NCBI GenBank assembly: GCA_045638265.1
Contig: JAZUBA010000059.1
Location: forward strand, 1-16,148
From: RGIG4140 sp045638265
GTDB taxonomy: Bacteria > Pseudomonadota > Alphaproteobacteria > CAAHEQ01 > UBA3637
DNA length: 16,148 nt
Direction: 5' to 3'
Shown here: piece after piece, positions 1 through 8,444 of the stretch
Position numbering within the stretch: position 1 is the first letter of the stretch
Layout of the letters: every line of letters starts with the position of its first letter
The notes under the pieces: model-generated
The model's input: the letters and a program-made list of their open reading frames with translations, nothing else
What the model was told of the DNA's origin: nothing
Databases searched by the model: none
Program-made: the position numbers and the translations under genes

Positions 1-271
1 AACGCAAATTTCCATGTTTTGAAATTTTGATTTTTGCGATGTTGTCCAATTATTTTTATTTAAAATCAATATTTAATTATAAAAATTTAATTTAAAAAGA
101 AAGTTTTGACAAACGTAAAAAAAAGGTTGATTTAAACGTACCTTTATTTGCAACGATTAACGCTTTGATTTTTAAAGAAAAACAAAAAAATTCAGCAAAT
201 TAACCGGCAAATTGCATCACTTCATTACACACACGCATTTCATTTTTAGTCAAACATATATTATCTATAAC
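1..271. other. Intergenic stretch at left edge, no supported gene
   Basis: This is a very AT-rich stretch with long A and T runs. All six frames are broken by stops, and no start codon has a Shine-Dalgarno sequence. The only signals I can point to are a possible leftward promoter (84-112), which could serve a minus-strand gene lying beyond the left edge, and the exporter terminator at its right border. I saw no tRNA, rRNA or known small-RNA fold in it. Confidence 0.5.
84..112 (-). promoter_or_regulatory. Possible leftward promoter
   Basis: On the minus strand TTGTCA (107-112) is followed 17 bases later by TAAATT (84-89), with a TATAAT just downstream (76-81). The spacing matches the other promoters in this window, and the site lies after the exporter terminator, where a new leftward unit would need one. 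The region is so AT-rich that chance matches are likely, and no gene start is visible before the window edge. Confidence 0.25.
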
Positions 272-298
272 AAAAAAAACGCCGAAAAATCGGCGTTT
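272..298 (-). terminator. Rho-independent terminator of the ABC exporter gene
   Basis: A 9-bp stem (AAACGCCGA at 277-285 with TCGGCGTTT at 290-298) closes a 4-base A loop. Read on the minus strand it is followed by eight T residues (279-272). It starts 25 bases after the exporter stop codon and is oriented to end that transcript. Confidence 0.9.
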
Positions 299-322
299 AA
301 TTTATCTTATTATTTCAGAATA

Positions 323-2101
323 TTATCGTTTAAACTGTGCCATATACAACGCATGATAAGCACCTTTTAAATCCAACAATTCCTGATGAGAACCCTTTTC
401 AACAATATTGCCTTCATTAATAACAACAATCTGATCTGCGTTTTGCACAGTTGATAAACGGTGTGCAATTACAAAAACCGTTCTGTCTTTCATCAAATTA
501 TCAATAGCCTGCTGAACAATAGCCTCTGATTTATTATCTAATGCCGAAGTTGCTTCGTCCAAAATAACAATCGGGGCGTTTTTAATAAAGGCACGCGCAA
601 TGGCAACACGTTGTTTCTGTCCACCGGAAAGCAACACTCCTCTCTCACCGATAGCTGTATCCAATCCGTTTGGTAAGGACGAAACAAATTCATCCAAACA
701 AGCAGATTTTAATGCCCGATTTAAATCTTCTTCCGTTGCATTAAAATTACCTAACAAAATATTTTCACGAATTGTCCCGTCAAATAAGAAATTATCTTGA
801 AACACAACAGCAATTTTATCTCTCAATGAAGCCAACTTCATATCATCAACAGAAACACCGTCAATTAAAATTTGACCTCTTGTGATTTTATAAAAACGTG
901 GCAATAAATTAACAAGCGTTGTTTTGCCGCCACCTGAATTACCAACTAAAGCAATTTTTTGTCCTTTTTTAATTGTTAAATTCACATTATTCAAAACCAT
1001 TCTTTCTGAATTATATCCAAAATTAACATTGCGGTATTCTATTTCTTTTTGAATAAAGGGACATTCACAAGCATCTTCTTTTTCAGCAACACTCATTTTC
1101 ATCCCCAAGAAATCAAAAATACGTTCTATGGCTAAAAAAGAATTTTGAACGGCTGCAAAATTTTTACCGATATTTTTAATTGGCGTATATAACATCAACA
1201 ATGCTGTAATAAAAGCCACAAAATCACCTGTTGTAATTTCTTGTGTTTTAATCAAATAACTACCATACCAAATGGTTAAACCGATACCGATAGAAATAAT
1301 AATATGCATCATCGGTGACAACCACGCCGTTTTTTGTGTGAATTTGATTTGCAATCTAAAAATTTTTCGCAAAACGTCTGAAAACTTTTCACTCTGTCTT
1401 GCTTCTAAATTATAGGAAGCGATGGTTTTTAATCCGGAAAAAGTTTCATTTAAAACCGTTAAAGCAGCACCGCCAGCTAACACAGTTGACTGAGCAACTT
1501 CTTTAATTTTTTTACGAATCAGTGTTAAAGGATAAAGTGAACAACCTAAAACAATAATCGCAATAATGGCTAATTGCCAAGAAGTATAAATTAAAACACA
1601 TAAAAGTGAGATTGATGAAAACAATCGGGTCGTAAAAACTTTTAAATTACTTAACAATCCCGAACAAGCTGTATTTGGGTCAGAGTCACACCGAAAAACA
1701 ATAAAACCTGATGAATTGGCATCAATAAATGCCGGTTCACATGTAACCAATTTACTGTAAATATGCTTTTTAACAGAAGTTGTTATTTTACCACCAACCC
1801 AAGTATTTAAATAGGAGGATGTGTATTCCAACGCACTTTGAATAATGGTAAAGCCAATTACAAACACAGGTATCCAATAGAGCGGTAAGTTAAAAAACGT
1901 TCCTCCGCCTTTATCCATAACAACCATGTCCATAAACGGCTTTAATGCTAATGCAATAATAGCATCTAACGAACCAATCGGAATAGTAATTAAAGTAGAA
2001 ACAAGAGCACGTCCCCAAAACGGCTTAACAAACGGCCACATACGGGAATAGTTTAAAACAAATGAATTGTTTTTAACTTTTGATTTAAATTTTTGAAACA
2101 T
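323..2101 (-). CDS. msbA: ABC exporter half-transporter, MsbA-like
   Basis: This is a 592-residue fusion of a membrane domain and an ATPase, the architecture of homodimeric ABC exporters. About six hydrophobic segments lie in residues 30-310 (for example near 32-53, 74-93, 160-193 and 265-285). The nucleotide-binding domain has Walker A GNSGGGKTT (387-395), signature LSGGQKQR (491-498), Walker B IVILDEATSALD and the H-loop IAHRLSTV, all intact. Walker A has GGGKTT where GSGKST is commoner. Length and domain order fit MsbA, the inner-membrane flippase for lipid A-core, but a drug or other lipid exporter cannot be excluded. I chose ATG 2101 because AAAAGGAG sits 4 bases before it; an in-frame TTG at 2116 overlaps that ribosome binding site. 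The gene is monocistronic with its own promoter and terminator, and is divergent from the GNAT gene. Confidence 0.93.
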   Translation of the reverse strand: MFQKFKSKVKNNSFVLNYSRMWPFVKPFWGRALVSTLITIPIGSLDAIIALALKPFMDMVVMDKGGGTFFNLPLYWIPVFVIGFTIIQSALEYTSSYLNTWVGGKITTSVKKHIYSKLVTCEPAFIDANSSGFIVFRCDSDPNTACSGLLSNLKVFTTRLFSSISLLCVLIYTSWQLAIIAIIVLGCSLYPLTLIRKKIKEVAQSTVLAGGAALTVLNETFSGLKTIASYNLEARQSEKFSDVLRKIFRLQIKFTQKTAWLSPMMHIIISIGIGLTIWYGSYLIKTQEITTGDFVAFITALLMLYTPIKNIGKNFAAVQNSFLAIERIFDFLGMKMSVAEKEDACECPFIQKEIEYRNVNFGYNSERMVLNNVNLTIKKGQKIALVGNSGGGKTTLVNLLPRFYKITRGQILIDGVSVDDMKLASLRDKIAVVFQDNFLFDGTIRENILLGNFNATEEDLNRALKSACLDEFVSSLPNGLDTAIGERGVLLSGGQKQRVAIARAFIKNAPIVILDEATSALDNKSEAIVQQAIDNLMKDRTVFVIAHRLSTVQNADQIVVINEGNIVEKGSHQELLDLKGAYHALYMAQFKR

Positions 2102-2128
2102 AAAACTCCTTTTCAATAAACTGTCGGT

Positions 2129-2157
2129 ATTTTAATGAATTTAAACATAAAAGTCAA
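2129..2157 (-). promoter_or_regulatory. Promoter of the ABC exporter gene
   Basis: On the minus strand TTGACT (2152-2157), 17 bases, then TAAAAT (2129-2134). Transcription would start near 2122, giving a leader of about 20 bases up to the AAAAGGAG ribosome binding site and ATG 2101. Confidence 0.65.
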
Positions 2158-2194
2158 GCTTTATGATTATCTGCTTATATACATTATGTTTTTC

Positions 2195-2223
2195 TTGCAA
2201 ATTATTTATTTATGATATATAAT
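2195..2223 (+). promoter_or_regulatory. Promoter of the GNAT gene
   Basis: TTGCAA (2195-2200), a 17-base spacer, then a perfect TATAAT (2218-2223). Transcription would start near 2230, downstream of the in-frame ATG at 2225. That rules out the longer start and supports ATG 2249. Confidence 0.7.
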
Positions 2224-2248
2224 TATGTCCTTTTTTAAAGGAGTATAC

Positions 2249-2713
2249 ATGCATATCAGAAAAGCAACTATTCATGACGTTCCAGAGATGTTACAATTAA
2301 TCAACAATTACGCCAAAGACGGTTTAATGCTAATGAAAAGTCCATATCAAATCTATCGCAACATTCAAAGTTTTTGCGTATATGAAGAAGATAAAAAAAT
2401 CATCGGCTGTTGTCGATTAAACGTTGTTTGGAAAAATCTTGCCGAAATTGCATCACTAGCCGTTTCAAAGGAACATAACAAAAAAGGAATCGGTCGTCAA
2501 CTTGTTCAATTCACTGTCAACGAAGGCATTGAATTAGGCATTTATGAATTTTTTACACTAACCTACCAATCTGCTTTTTTTGAAAAATGTGGTTTTACAT
2601 ATACCGAAAAAGAAACTCTGCCACATAAAGTTTTCGGGGATTGTCTTATGTGCCCTAAAATAGATAATTGTGATGAAATGGCTTACGTTTTAAAAATATC
2701 AAACAATCATTAA
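2249..2713 (+). CDS. GNAT N-acetyltransferase, similar to single-domain N-acetylglutamate synthases
   Basis: A 154-residue cytosolic protein of the GNAT fold. It opens with IRKATIHDVPEMLQLIN, a typical first strand and helix. The acetyl-CoA binding region is ASLAVSKEHNKKGIGRQLV, with the KGIGRQL loop matching motif A (Q/RxxGxG/A), followed by YQSAFFEKCGF, the usual late-domain FFEKxGF. The C-terminal part LPHKVFGDCLMCPKIDNCDE has a CxxC plus a third Cys. From memory, this resembles the tail of short ArgA-type N-acetylglutamate synthases (first step of arginine synthesis), so that is my best substrate guess; another amino-acid acetyltransferase remains possible. ATG 2249 follows AAAGGAG at a good distance. 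A longer frame from 2225 would place the start at the -10 box. No arginine gene is adjacent. Confidence 0.85.
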   Translation: MHIRKATIHDVPEMLQLINNYAKDGLMLMKSPYQIYRNIQSFCVYEEDKKIIGCCRLNVVWKNLAEIASLAVSKEHNKKGIGRQLVQFTVNEGIELGIYEFFTLTYQSAFFEKCGFTYTEKETLPHKVFGDCLMCPKIDNCDEMAYVLKISNNH

Positions 2714-2740
2714 AAAATATTAACAAATAGTTAACATTTT
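2714..2740 (+). terminator. Weak hairpin after the GNAT gene
   Basis: AAAAT-A-TTAAC (2714-2724) faces GTTAA-C-ATTTT (2730-2740) across a 5-base loop, giving ten pairs with one A/C mismatch directly after the stop codon. The stem is almost all A-T, so termination strength is doubtful. Confidence 0.35.
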
Positions 2741-2770
2741 GATTTTACGAACAAAATAATACTTTTTGCT

Positions 2771-2779
2771 TGCTATAAC
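2771..2779 (+). promoter_or_regulatory. Possible extended -10 promoter of the autotransporter
   Basis: TATAAC (2774-2779) is preceded by TTGC, giving an extended -10 (TGN) element. No convincing -35 hexamer lies 17 bases upstream. It would leave a leader of about 40 bases before ATG 2827. An alternative is TTGCTT-16-TATGGT slightly downstream. Confidence 0.35.
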
Positions 2780-2826
2780 CTGCAAAATATGGTAAAAAAG
2801 GCAAAGAACCGATAAAGGAGTATCTG

Positions 2827-5800
2827 ATGAGTTATCGTTTTAGCCTACCCGTATTGTATTTATCAGGGCTTATTTATGCCCCTTCATTATTTGCTCAAAC
2901 CATTGATGCACAAGTAGTTTTAGATTATAAAAACCCTTCTTATACAAATACTGAAACAATTTCTGTCGGTGACGGATATGGTATTTGGGTTGATGGGTTA
3001 ACTGGTTTTAACGGTAATTTGATTAACAGTGGGAATATAACCGTTTCAGGTAAAGGATATGGTATTTATGAAACACCATATCAAACACGACCTGTTAATA
3101 TGAACATCAATAACACCGGTTTAATTCAACGCATTCAATTAGAACAAACCGATGGTGATGCTCGCGTGACTGACCCTAGCCAGCTGGCTCGTTATCAGTA
3201 TATGCGAAATTACGGTAAAAATCCGGCTGTTTTATCCAATCAAGGCGAAATACAGGGCGAAGTTTCACTCGGTGTTAATAATACAATTAATAACAATGGT
3301 GTTTTTTCAAATTTTGATTTAGACGACTCGTCTTTTGCCAAAGGAAATTTAATTTCACTCGGTCATAACGGACTTATAAAAAACGGTATAGAATGGGATT
3401 GGCGTGAAAAGGAAATAGATGAAGACGGTCTGTTGTATACCGGACTAGAAAAAGCCATTATTAAAACATCGGAAGTCAAAAACGATTATGCCGCTGACTT
3501 ACAAGAAGTTCGTACAACAACATTTAACGAGAACGCACTCATTTCAACCGACAAAATTCAATTTGCCGGACAAGGTATATTAGTTAATGGCGGTATAATT
3601 GACAATCAATCTATTGTATTTGGCGATAACGGGTATTTTTATAACATTGGTAATGCATATAATTCAGCCTCCATTAAAAACGCCGCTGATTATGTGGATT
3701 TAACACCTGCGACACAAACAACATCCGATACAACAGATACAACACCCGAAACACCGGATACGCCCGAAATTCCTGAAACACCAAACACACCTCCCCCAGC
3801 TGAATTGGTTGATTATTCAGGCGGAACAATCACCACGCAAAAACTTGTTTTAGGTAATAACAGTATTTTGCATAATGAAATGGGTGCAACATTATCCATC
3901 GGTGATTTATCAACCGGTTCAAATAACAGTATAAAATTAGGAGCTGATTATCAATTAGCCGAACCGGCCATTTTGGAATTTACAAATGGTGAAAAAACCC
4001 TTGTTGGAACATTTACAACAATTCAGCAAACATCAGATGTTAATATTAAACATGCTGATTTAGGCGCTAACAACACTGTTATTATTGATAACAAAGTTAA
4101 TTATACGGGTGAAATACTTAAAACTGCTAATAACAATAAAATTGACATTATCGGAAGCACTGTTAATGTGAAAAAAGATGACGGGACGGGATTAATTGAT
4201 ATTGGCAATAACAGTACCGTTACACTTAAAGGTGGAAAATGGGAAGAAGTAAAAGAACCTTACATTATTGAAATTGAATCTGAAAACGGAGAACCAACAT
4301 ATTCACTTGAAGAAAGAACATTAAGAGGTGAAGCAGTTTTCGATACCGTTGTTTCTGCAGACACATTCAAAATGGGTGATAATGCAAATCTTTCATTAAC
4401 ACAAGGTGAAAGTGTTACGTTCGAAAATGGTAAGACATCGGTAGGAAGTGTTTCTCTCAATACAACAAATAGTATTTTTGGAAATAATGCTATTGTTTCT
4501 GTTACAAGCAATCCTGAAAATGAATTTTATTCAACATGGACAGCAACCGAACAAATCAGATTTGGGAATAATGCACAATTATCAAATGCCAGTTCAATTA
4601 CAACAACAGATATGATTTTTGCCAATAGCGGTATTTTTACCAACACAGGATTTTTTGATGCACAAACATTAACCATGGGCGAAAATTCTACCATAGAAAC
4701 TTGGACTGACATTCCCGCATTTACAACTCTTGGCAGTAATTCTATTGCCATATTAAACGGTGATTATTCAAGTGAATTACCTGCTTCTGACGAAATAGAC
4801 ATATGGGAGCCCGCCGGAACATTTACAAACGGCATTACAAAAGCAAACGGAGCTGAAAACGTACAAATTGTTTCTCGCACAAAAGCACTATATGATGCTG
4901 ATAATGATATATGGGAAGCTCAATACGGTTATTTAACCGGTGGAGTCAATGTTGATAATATTATAGTTGAATCAGGTGAGTTACGTGTATCCGGAGACAT
5001 CAAAGGGCATATTGGCATTAATTCAAATTCACAATTACGCATTGTTGATACCGATATTATGATTCATGATCCGATTAATAAATTAGCAAATACAGAAAAC
5101 ACGAAATTAATTATTGATTTAGACGGAAGCGACCATTATTACAGAACATCCAATACCATTAACGTTGACCGTATTATTTTAGAAGGTGGCGGATTTGAAA
5201 TTAACACACCCGTTCAGGCAAAGGATATTACATTAGGAAGTAACACCGCCGTTCGTTTAAAAGGTAATTATTATGTCGGCGATATGAAAGAATTATATGG
5301 CGATTCGGCTAACACCACACTTGCTGTTGATGCCGGTACAGACAAAGAGATTAACTCAACCGGAATCATAAGAGTTGACCGTGTTGTTGCCGAAAGCGGA
5401 ACATTTAATATCAATCACAAATTAGAGGCTGTTTATACAAACGATTCATCTTCAATGCCATCTGCCAGTGAACAAGGGATGGAATTAAATACGGATGCCG
5501 TTATTAATGTTAATGCAGCTGATGTTAAAGTCAATCGTATCGTCCGTGGACAATTAGCTCAACAGTTAGGTAACAACGTAACAAATACAACTATTATCAT
5601 GAATGACGGTACATTAAATGTAGAAAGAAACGTAGATGTTGATCAATTAAATATTAAAAAAGGATTGTTTGAATTTGAAAATAAAGATACAACAAACGTT
5701 ATTAACATCAAAAACGCTTTAACAGTTCATCGGGGAGGACATTTTGCCGGTGCCGGTCTTGTAAATATGCGTAATGGTGATTTAACCATTAATGAGGGCG

Positions 5801-7410
5801 CTAGATTATCCGTCTCAACAAAATTAGTAAAAGATAAACCTATTGATACAATGGAAATTATGCAATCGGAACACGTTTATTCTGATTCAACCGACGTAAC
5901 AGATAAAGGCTCTGCCACCGTTAATTTAAAATCAGGAAGCATTTTGGATTTACGGGCAGACAATGGTATATCAGACAAAATTGAAGTATCTGGAACTGTC
6001 AATATTGAAGATGATATGCGTTTAATTTTACGCAATATTGAAGCCAATCAAAATTATGAATTAATCAGTGCAACACAATTAAACGGCAACATTGACGAAA
6101 TTCAAACATCTTTCTTATGGAAGGGTACACAATTAACAAATAATAACGGCAAATTAAATTTACAAGTTGCAGATGTTCAAACATTAAAACAAGGTATTGC
6201 TCCTGTCAAACATTCTGAAAATGTTGTTAGTATAGCTGATGCTATGGATAAAATTCATAATAGAACTGCATCTAATACGATTGATCCGTTCCTTGACCAT
6301 GTATTTTATGCTCAAACAGCTGAATCAGCCGTACAGGTAATGGACGAGTATTCTCCGGAAGGTTATTTAAATCTGCAACACGCCGCAGCTCGTACAAACA
6401 GAACATTCCGTCAAAGTGCCATAGATGAATTAACGGCTATGAGAACATATCGGGATGTAGAAAACATGTTTGGTATACAACAATCCTATTCCTACAACCC
6501 CAATTATTACGGTCGTCCTGGATATGAACAAATTTATGGAAATTGGAACAACCAACAAACCCGTCGTCGCCGTACCAGAACAGATAAAGGTGGTATATGG
6601 GCAAAACCGTTTATGACATCGTTAACACAAGATGACAAAGAGAATATGTCAGGCTTTGAATTTTCAAATTATGGTTTAACAGCCGGTATTGACAAACGTT
6701 TTGGATCTATTGCAATCGGTATGATGGGATTATATGCTTCCGGTTCATTAGAACAAAATAACAAAGTCATCGAATCAGATATAACAACATACGGTGCCGG
6801 TGTTTATGGATATTATCGTCCAAGTCGTTCACGTCAGTTTGTTAATGTTTACGGATTGTGGACTCAAAGCAAAAATGAGGCAAAACACAAAATTAACTCA
6901 TTGGTAGAAAGTGCAAATGCCGATTTTAATATGACTGCTTATTCTGTCGGTGGTGAATATGGTGTTGACTTACCATTAAGTCGTTCTGTCATTATAACTC
7001 CCAAAGTCGGTATTGATTATACAACCGTATCTATGGATGAAATTGAGGAAAAAGGAACTGGTTTAGCGAGAGTTAAAGTAACACCCGATGATATGACATC
7101 CATCCAAACACCGGTAGAAGTTCGGGCAACCTTTAATTTAGGAGCAGGCAATCATCGTTTCAAACCGGAGTTACACGCTCGTTGGACACATGAGTTTGGA
7201 GATACTGCCGGTTCAGGAAAAGGATTGTTTGTTAAACAAAATCAACCTTTCGGTGTAAAAGGATTAAATGCTGATGAAGACACCTTTACACTAGGCGGTT
7301 CATTATTATGGTTGTATAACGTTTCTGAATTAGAAGTCAAATATGATTATGATTTCAGTTCAAGTAGTACGGGACACAGTGTAAACGCATCATACAAATA
7401 TTTATTCTAA
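2827..7410 (+). CDS. Type Va autotransporter with repetitive beta-helix passenger
   Basis: A 1527-residue secreted surface protein. Residues 1-23 form a signal peptide ending SLFA before Q24. The passenger (about 24-1150) is Asn/Gly/Thr-rich with degenerate motifs such as LGNNS, FGNNA, MGENS and LGSNT, as expected of a parallel beta-helix. A Pro/Thr/Glu linker interrupts it at about 292-327. A helix-rich segment (about 1155-1210, with AESAVQVMDEYSPEGYLNLQ) precedes a Tyr/Asn/Gln-rich linker ending in RRRRTR (1246-1251). The C-terminal autotransporter barrel starts at GGIWAKPF (about 1255) and ends in the aromatic YKYLF needed for outer-membrane insertion by the BAM complex. Start choice: AAAGGAG lies just upstream of ATG 2827. 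No protease triad or other catalytic motif is visible in the passenger, so adhesion or a surface-layer role is an inference. It ends at the strong hairpin 7412-7466. Confidence 0.93.
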   Translation: MSYRFSLPVLYLSGLIYAPSLFAQTIDAQVVLDYKNPSYTNTETISVGDGYGIWVDGLTGFNGNLINSGNITVSGKGYGIYETPYQTRPVNMNINNTGLIQRIQLEQTDGDARVTDPSQLARYQYMRNYGKNPAVLSNQGEIQGEVSLGVNNTINNNGVFSNFDLDDSSFAKGNLISLGHNGLIKNGIEWDWREKEIDEDGLLYTGLEKAIIKTSEVKNDYAADLQEVRTTTFNENALISTDKIQFAGQGILVNGGIIDNQSIVFGDNGYFYNIGNAYNSASIKNAADYVDLTPATQTTSDTTDTTPETPDTPEIPETPNTPPPAELVDYSGGTITTQKLVLGNNSILHNEMGATLSIGDLSTGSNNSIKLGADYQLAEPAILEFTNGEKTLVGTFTTIQQTSDVNIKHADLGANNTVIIDNKVNYTGEILKTANNNKIDIIGSTVNVKKDDGTGLIDIGNNSTVTLKGGKWEEVKEPYIIEIESENGEPTYSLEERTLRGEAVFDTVVSADTFKMGDNANLSLTQGESVTFENGKTSVGSVSLNTTNSIFGNNAIVSVTSNPENEFYSTWTATEQIRFGNNAQLSNASSITTTDMIFANSGIFTNTGFFDAQTLTMGENSTIETWTDIPAFTTLGSNSIAILNGDYSSELPASDEIDIWEPAGTFTNGITKANGAENVQIVSRTKALYDADNDIWEAQYGYLTGGVNVDNIIVESGELRVSGDIKGHIGINSNSQLRIVDTDIMIHDPINKLANTENTKLIIDLDGSDHYYRTSNTINVDRIILEGGGFEINTPVQAKDITLGSNTAVRLKGNYYVGDMKELYGDSANTTLAVDAGTDKEINSTGIIRVDRVVAESGTFNINHKLEAVYTNDSSSMPSASEQGMELNTDAVINVNAADVKVNRIVRGQLAQQLGNNVTNTTIIMNDGTLNVERNVDVDQLNIKKGLFEFENKDTTNVINIKNALTVHRGGHFAGAGLVNMRNGDLTINEGARLSVSTKLVKDKPIDTMEIMQSEHVYSDSTDVTDKGSATVNLKSGSILDLRADNGISDKIEVSGTVNIEDDMRLILRNIEANQNYELISATQLNGNIDEIQTSFLWKGTQLTNNNGKLNLQVADVQTLKQGIAPVKHSENVVSIADAMDKIHNRTASNTIDPFLDHVFYAQTAESAVQVMDEYSPEGYLNLQHAAARTNRTFRQSAIDELTAMRTYRDVENMFGIQQSYSYNPNYYGRPGYEQIYGNWNNQQTRRRRTRTDKGGIWAKPFMTSLTQDDKENMSGFEFSNYGLTAGIDKRFGSIAIGMMGLYASGSLEQNNKVIESDITTYGAGVYGYYRPSRSRQFVNVYGLWTQSKNEAKHKINSLVESANADFNMTAYSVGGEYGVDLPLSRSVIITPKVGIDYTTVSMDEIEEKGTGLARVKVTPDDMTSIQTPVEVRATFNLGAGNHRFKPELHARWTHEFGDTAGSGKGLFVKQNQPFGVKGLNADEDTFTLGGSLLWLYNVSELEVKYDYDFSSSSTGHSVNASYKYLF

Positions 7411-7411
7411 C

Positions 7412-7466
7412 AAAAAATACCCCTTTTTACGATTTTCAAACAAACGTACTAGGGGTATTTTTTTTT
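7412..7466. terminator. Bidirectional terminator between autotransporter and phosphotransferase genes
   Basis: A 13-bp stem pairs AAAAAATACCCCT (7412-7424) with AGGGGTATTTTTT (7451-7463). The loop contains a second small stem (TACG 7428-7431 with CGTA 7445-7448). A run of nine T (7458-7466) follows on the plus strand, and the A run at 7412-7417 gives a T run on the minus strand. It therefore serves both convergent genes. Confidence 0.88.
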
Positions 7467-7480
7467 GCTGTCTCGGACAA

Positions 7481-8323
7481 TTATTTTACAAATGTTTCTG
7501 CTGTTTCAACCATTCTTATCCATCGGCGATAACGATTAATTTGATTTACGTTATTTTGGTTTTCTATGATTCCATCAAAGCATCTCAATTTTTGAAACAA
7601 CACGGCATACATCATATCAATTTTTCTACCGGTTAAACTCTGATAATATTTTACAATTCGAAACGTCAAATCATAATCATATTTAAGCAATGTAGAAAAT
7701 TCTGTTGACACATTCCGTTGACAAGCATTTCCAAAATCAATAATACCCACCAGTTTATTATTGTTTAATAAAAAATTATTTTCGTTTAAATCAGTATGGC
7801 ACAAAACAACATCTTGTTCAGAGAAAGAATATTGCCGATACGAATCTAATAATGTCAGACATTTCGTTTTTTCCTCGTTCGTTAAAACAGGAGAATTTTG
7901 TACCATTTCTTCATTAAATTGATGTTCATCAGGCAAATAGGGAATGTTCGACAGCCTCACATTATGTATTTGCGATAAAAAAACAGCCAAATCATGAGCC
8001 AACGTATCTTTGTCATGTTCACACAGCGGTTGAGATAATTGACTGTATTGTATGCCGGCAATATAAGCATGCTCCGTAAACAAAACATCTTTTTCCTGAT
8101 GTATTTTCAATGATGGAATCTGAACAGATACAAACGGTTTTAACAGCTCTAAAATAAGCGTTTCATTTTTGTATTCCTGATAAAATTCCTGAGAACGAGG
8201 AAACCGAAACACAAATTTATTGTTAATAATATAAGCAATACTGTGAAAACCGTTTTCAATCACTTCCACTTGACAAATCGGTTCAGATATTACTTTTTGA
8301 ATCAGATTAATATTTTGTTTCAT
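7481..8323 (-). CDS. APH/choline-kinase-fold phosphotransferase
   Basis: A 280-residue soluble kinase of the aminoglycoside/choline phosphotransferase fold. The N-lobe has the nucleotide-binding strand FVFRFPR, then YKNETLILELL, with a candidate helix-C Glu. The catalytic loop is HTDLNENN (176-183), fitting HxDxxxxN with Asp178 as catalytic base and Asn183 as metal ligand. IDFGNA follows, with Asp196 of the DFG-like metal motif. All key residues are present, so the enzyme looks active. It is most like the APH(2'')-type subgroup, but that subgroup also covers uncharacterised kinases, so aminoglycoside resistance is not shown. No resistance genes or mobile elements are near. It has its own promoter, and GGAGG lies upstream of ATG 8323. 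It ends at the shared terminator. Confidence 0.85.
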   Translation of the reverse strand: MKQNINLIQKVISEPICQVEVIENGFHSIAYIINNKFVFRFPRSQEFYQEYKNETLILELLKPFVSVQIPSLKIHQEKDVLFTEHAYIAGIQYSQLSQPLCEHDKDTLAHDLAVFLSQIHNVRLSNIPYLPDEHQFNEEMVQNSPVLTNEEKTKCLTLLDSYRQYSFSEQDVVLCHTDLNENNFLLNNNKLVGIIDFGNACQRNVSTEFSTLLKYDYDLTFRIVKYYQSLTGRKIDMMYAVLFQKLRCFDGIIENQNNVNQINRYRRWIRMVETAETFVK

Positions 8324-8346
8324 AATCAGCTTTCCTCCATAATAAA

Positions 8347-8375
8347 AATATATTATATCTTTATATGTAAGTCAA
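8347..8375 (-). promoter_or_regulatory. Promoter of the phosphotransferase gene
   Basis: On the minus strand TTGACT (8370-8375), 17 bases, then TATATT (8347-8352). It lies just beyond the terminator of the upstream small gene, so the phosphotransferase is transcribed on its own. Confidence 0.6.
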
Positions 8376-8382
8376 TCACCAT

Positions 8383-8409
8383 AAAAAAGGAAACAGTAAA
8401 ACTGTTTCC
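8383..8409 (-). terminator. Rho-independent terminator of the small membrane gene
   Basis: An 8-bp stem (GGAAACAG at 8389-8396 with CTGTTTCC at 8402-8409) closes a 5-base loop. Six T residues follow on the minus strand (8388-8383). It lies about 35 bases after the stop of the 44-residue gene. A private terminator supports that gene being real. Confidence 0.85.
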
Positions 8410-8444
8410 CTTGTGAGATATTACGTTAAAATTATTAGAGAATA

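Noticed and set aside
106..134. Plus-strand TTGACA followed by AT-rich sequence, possible rightward promoter or small RNA
   Set aside because: The -10 candidate (GATTTA) is poor, and no rightward gene or terminator follows; the next feature is the end of a leftward gene.
197..322. Minus-strand open frame through the exporter terminator, ending VCNEVMQFAG
   Set aside because: It runs through the terminator hairpin, has no ATG with a Shine-Dalgarno sequence, and is short. Most likely chance openness.
4260..4751. Two minus-strand open frames inside the autotransporter gene
   Set aside because: They are shadows of a well-supported gene, without ribosome binding sites or recognisable products.
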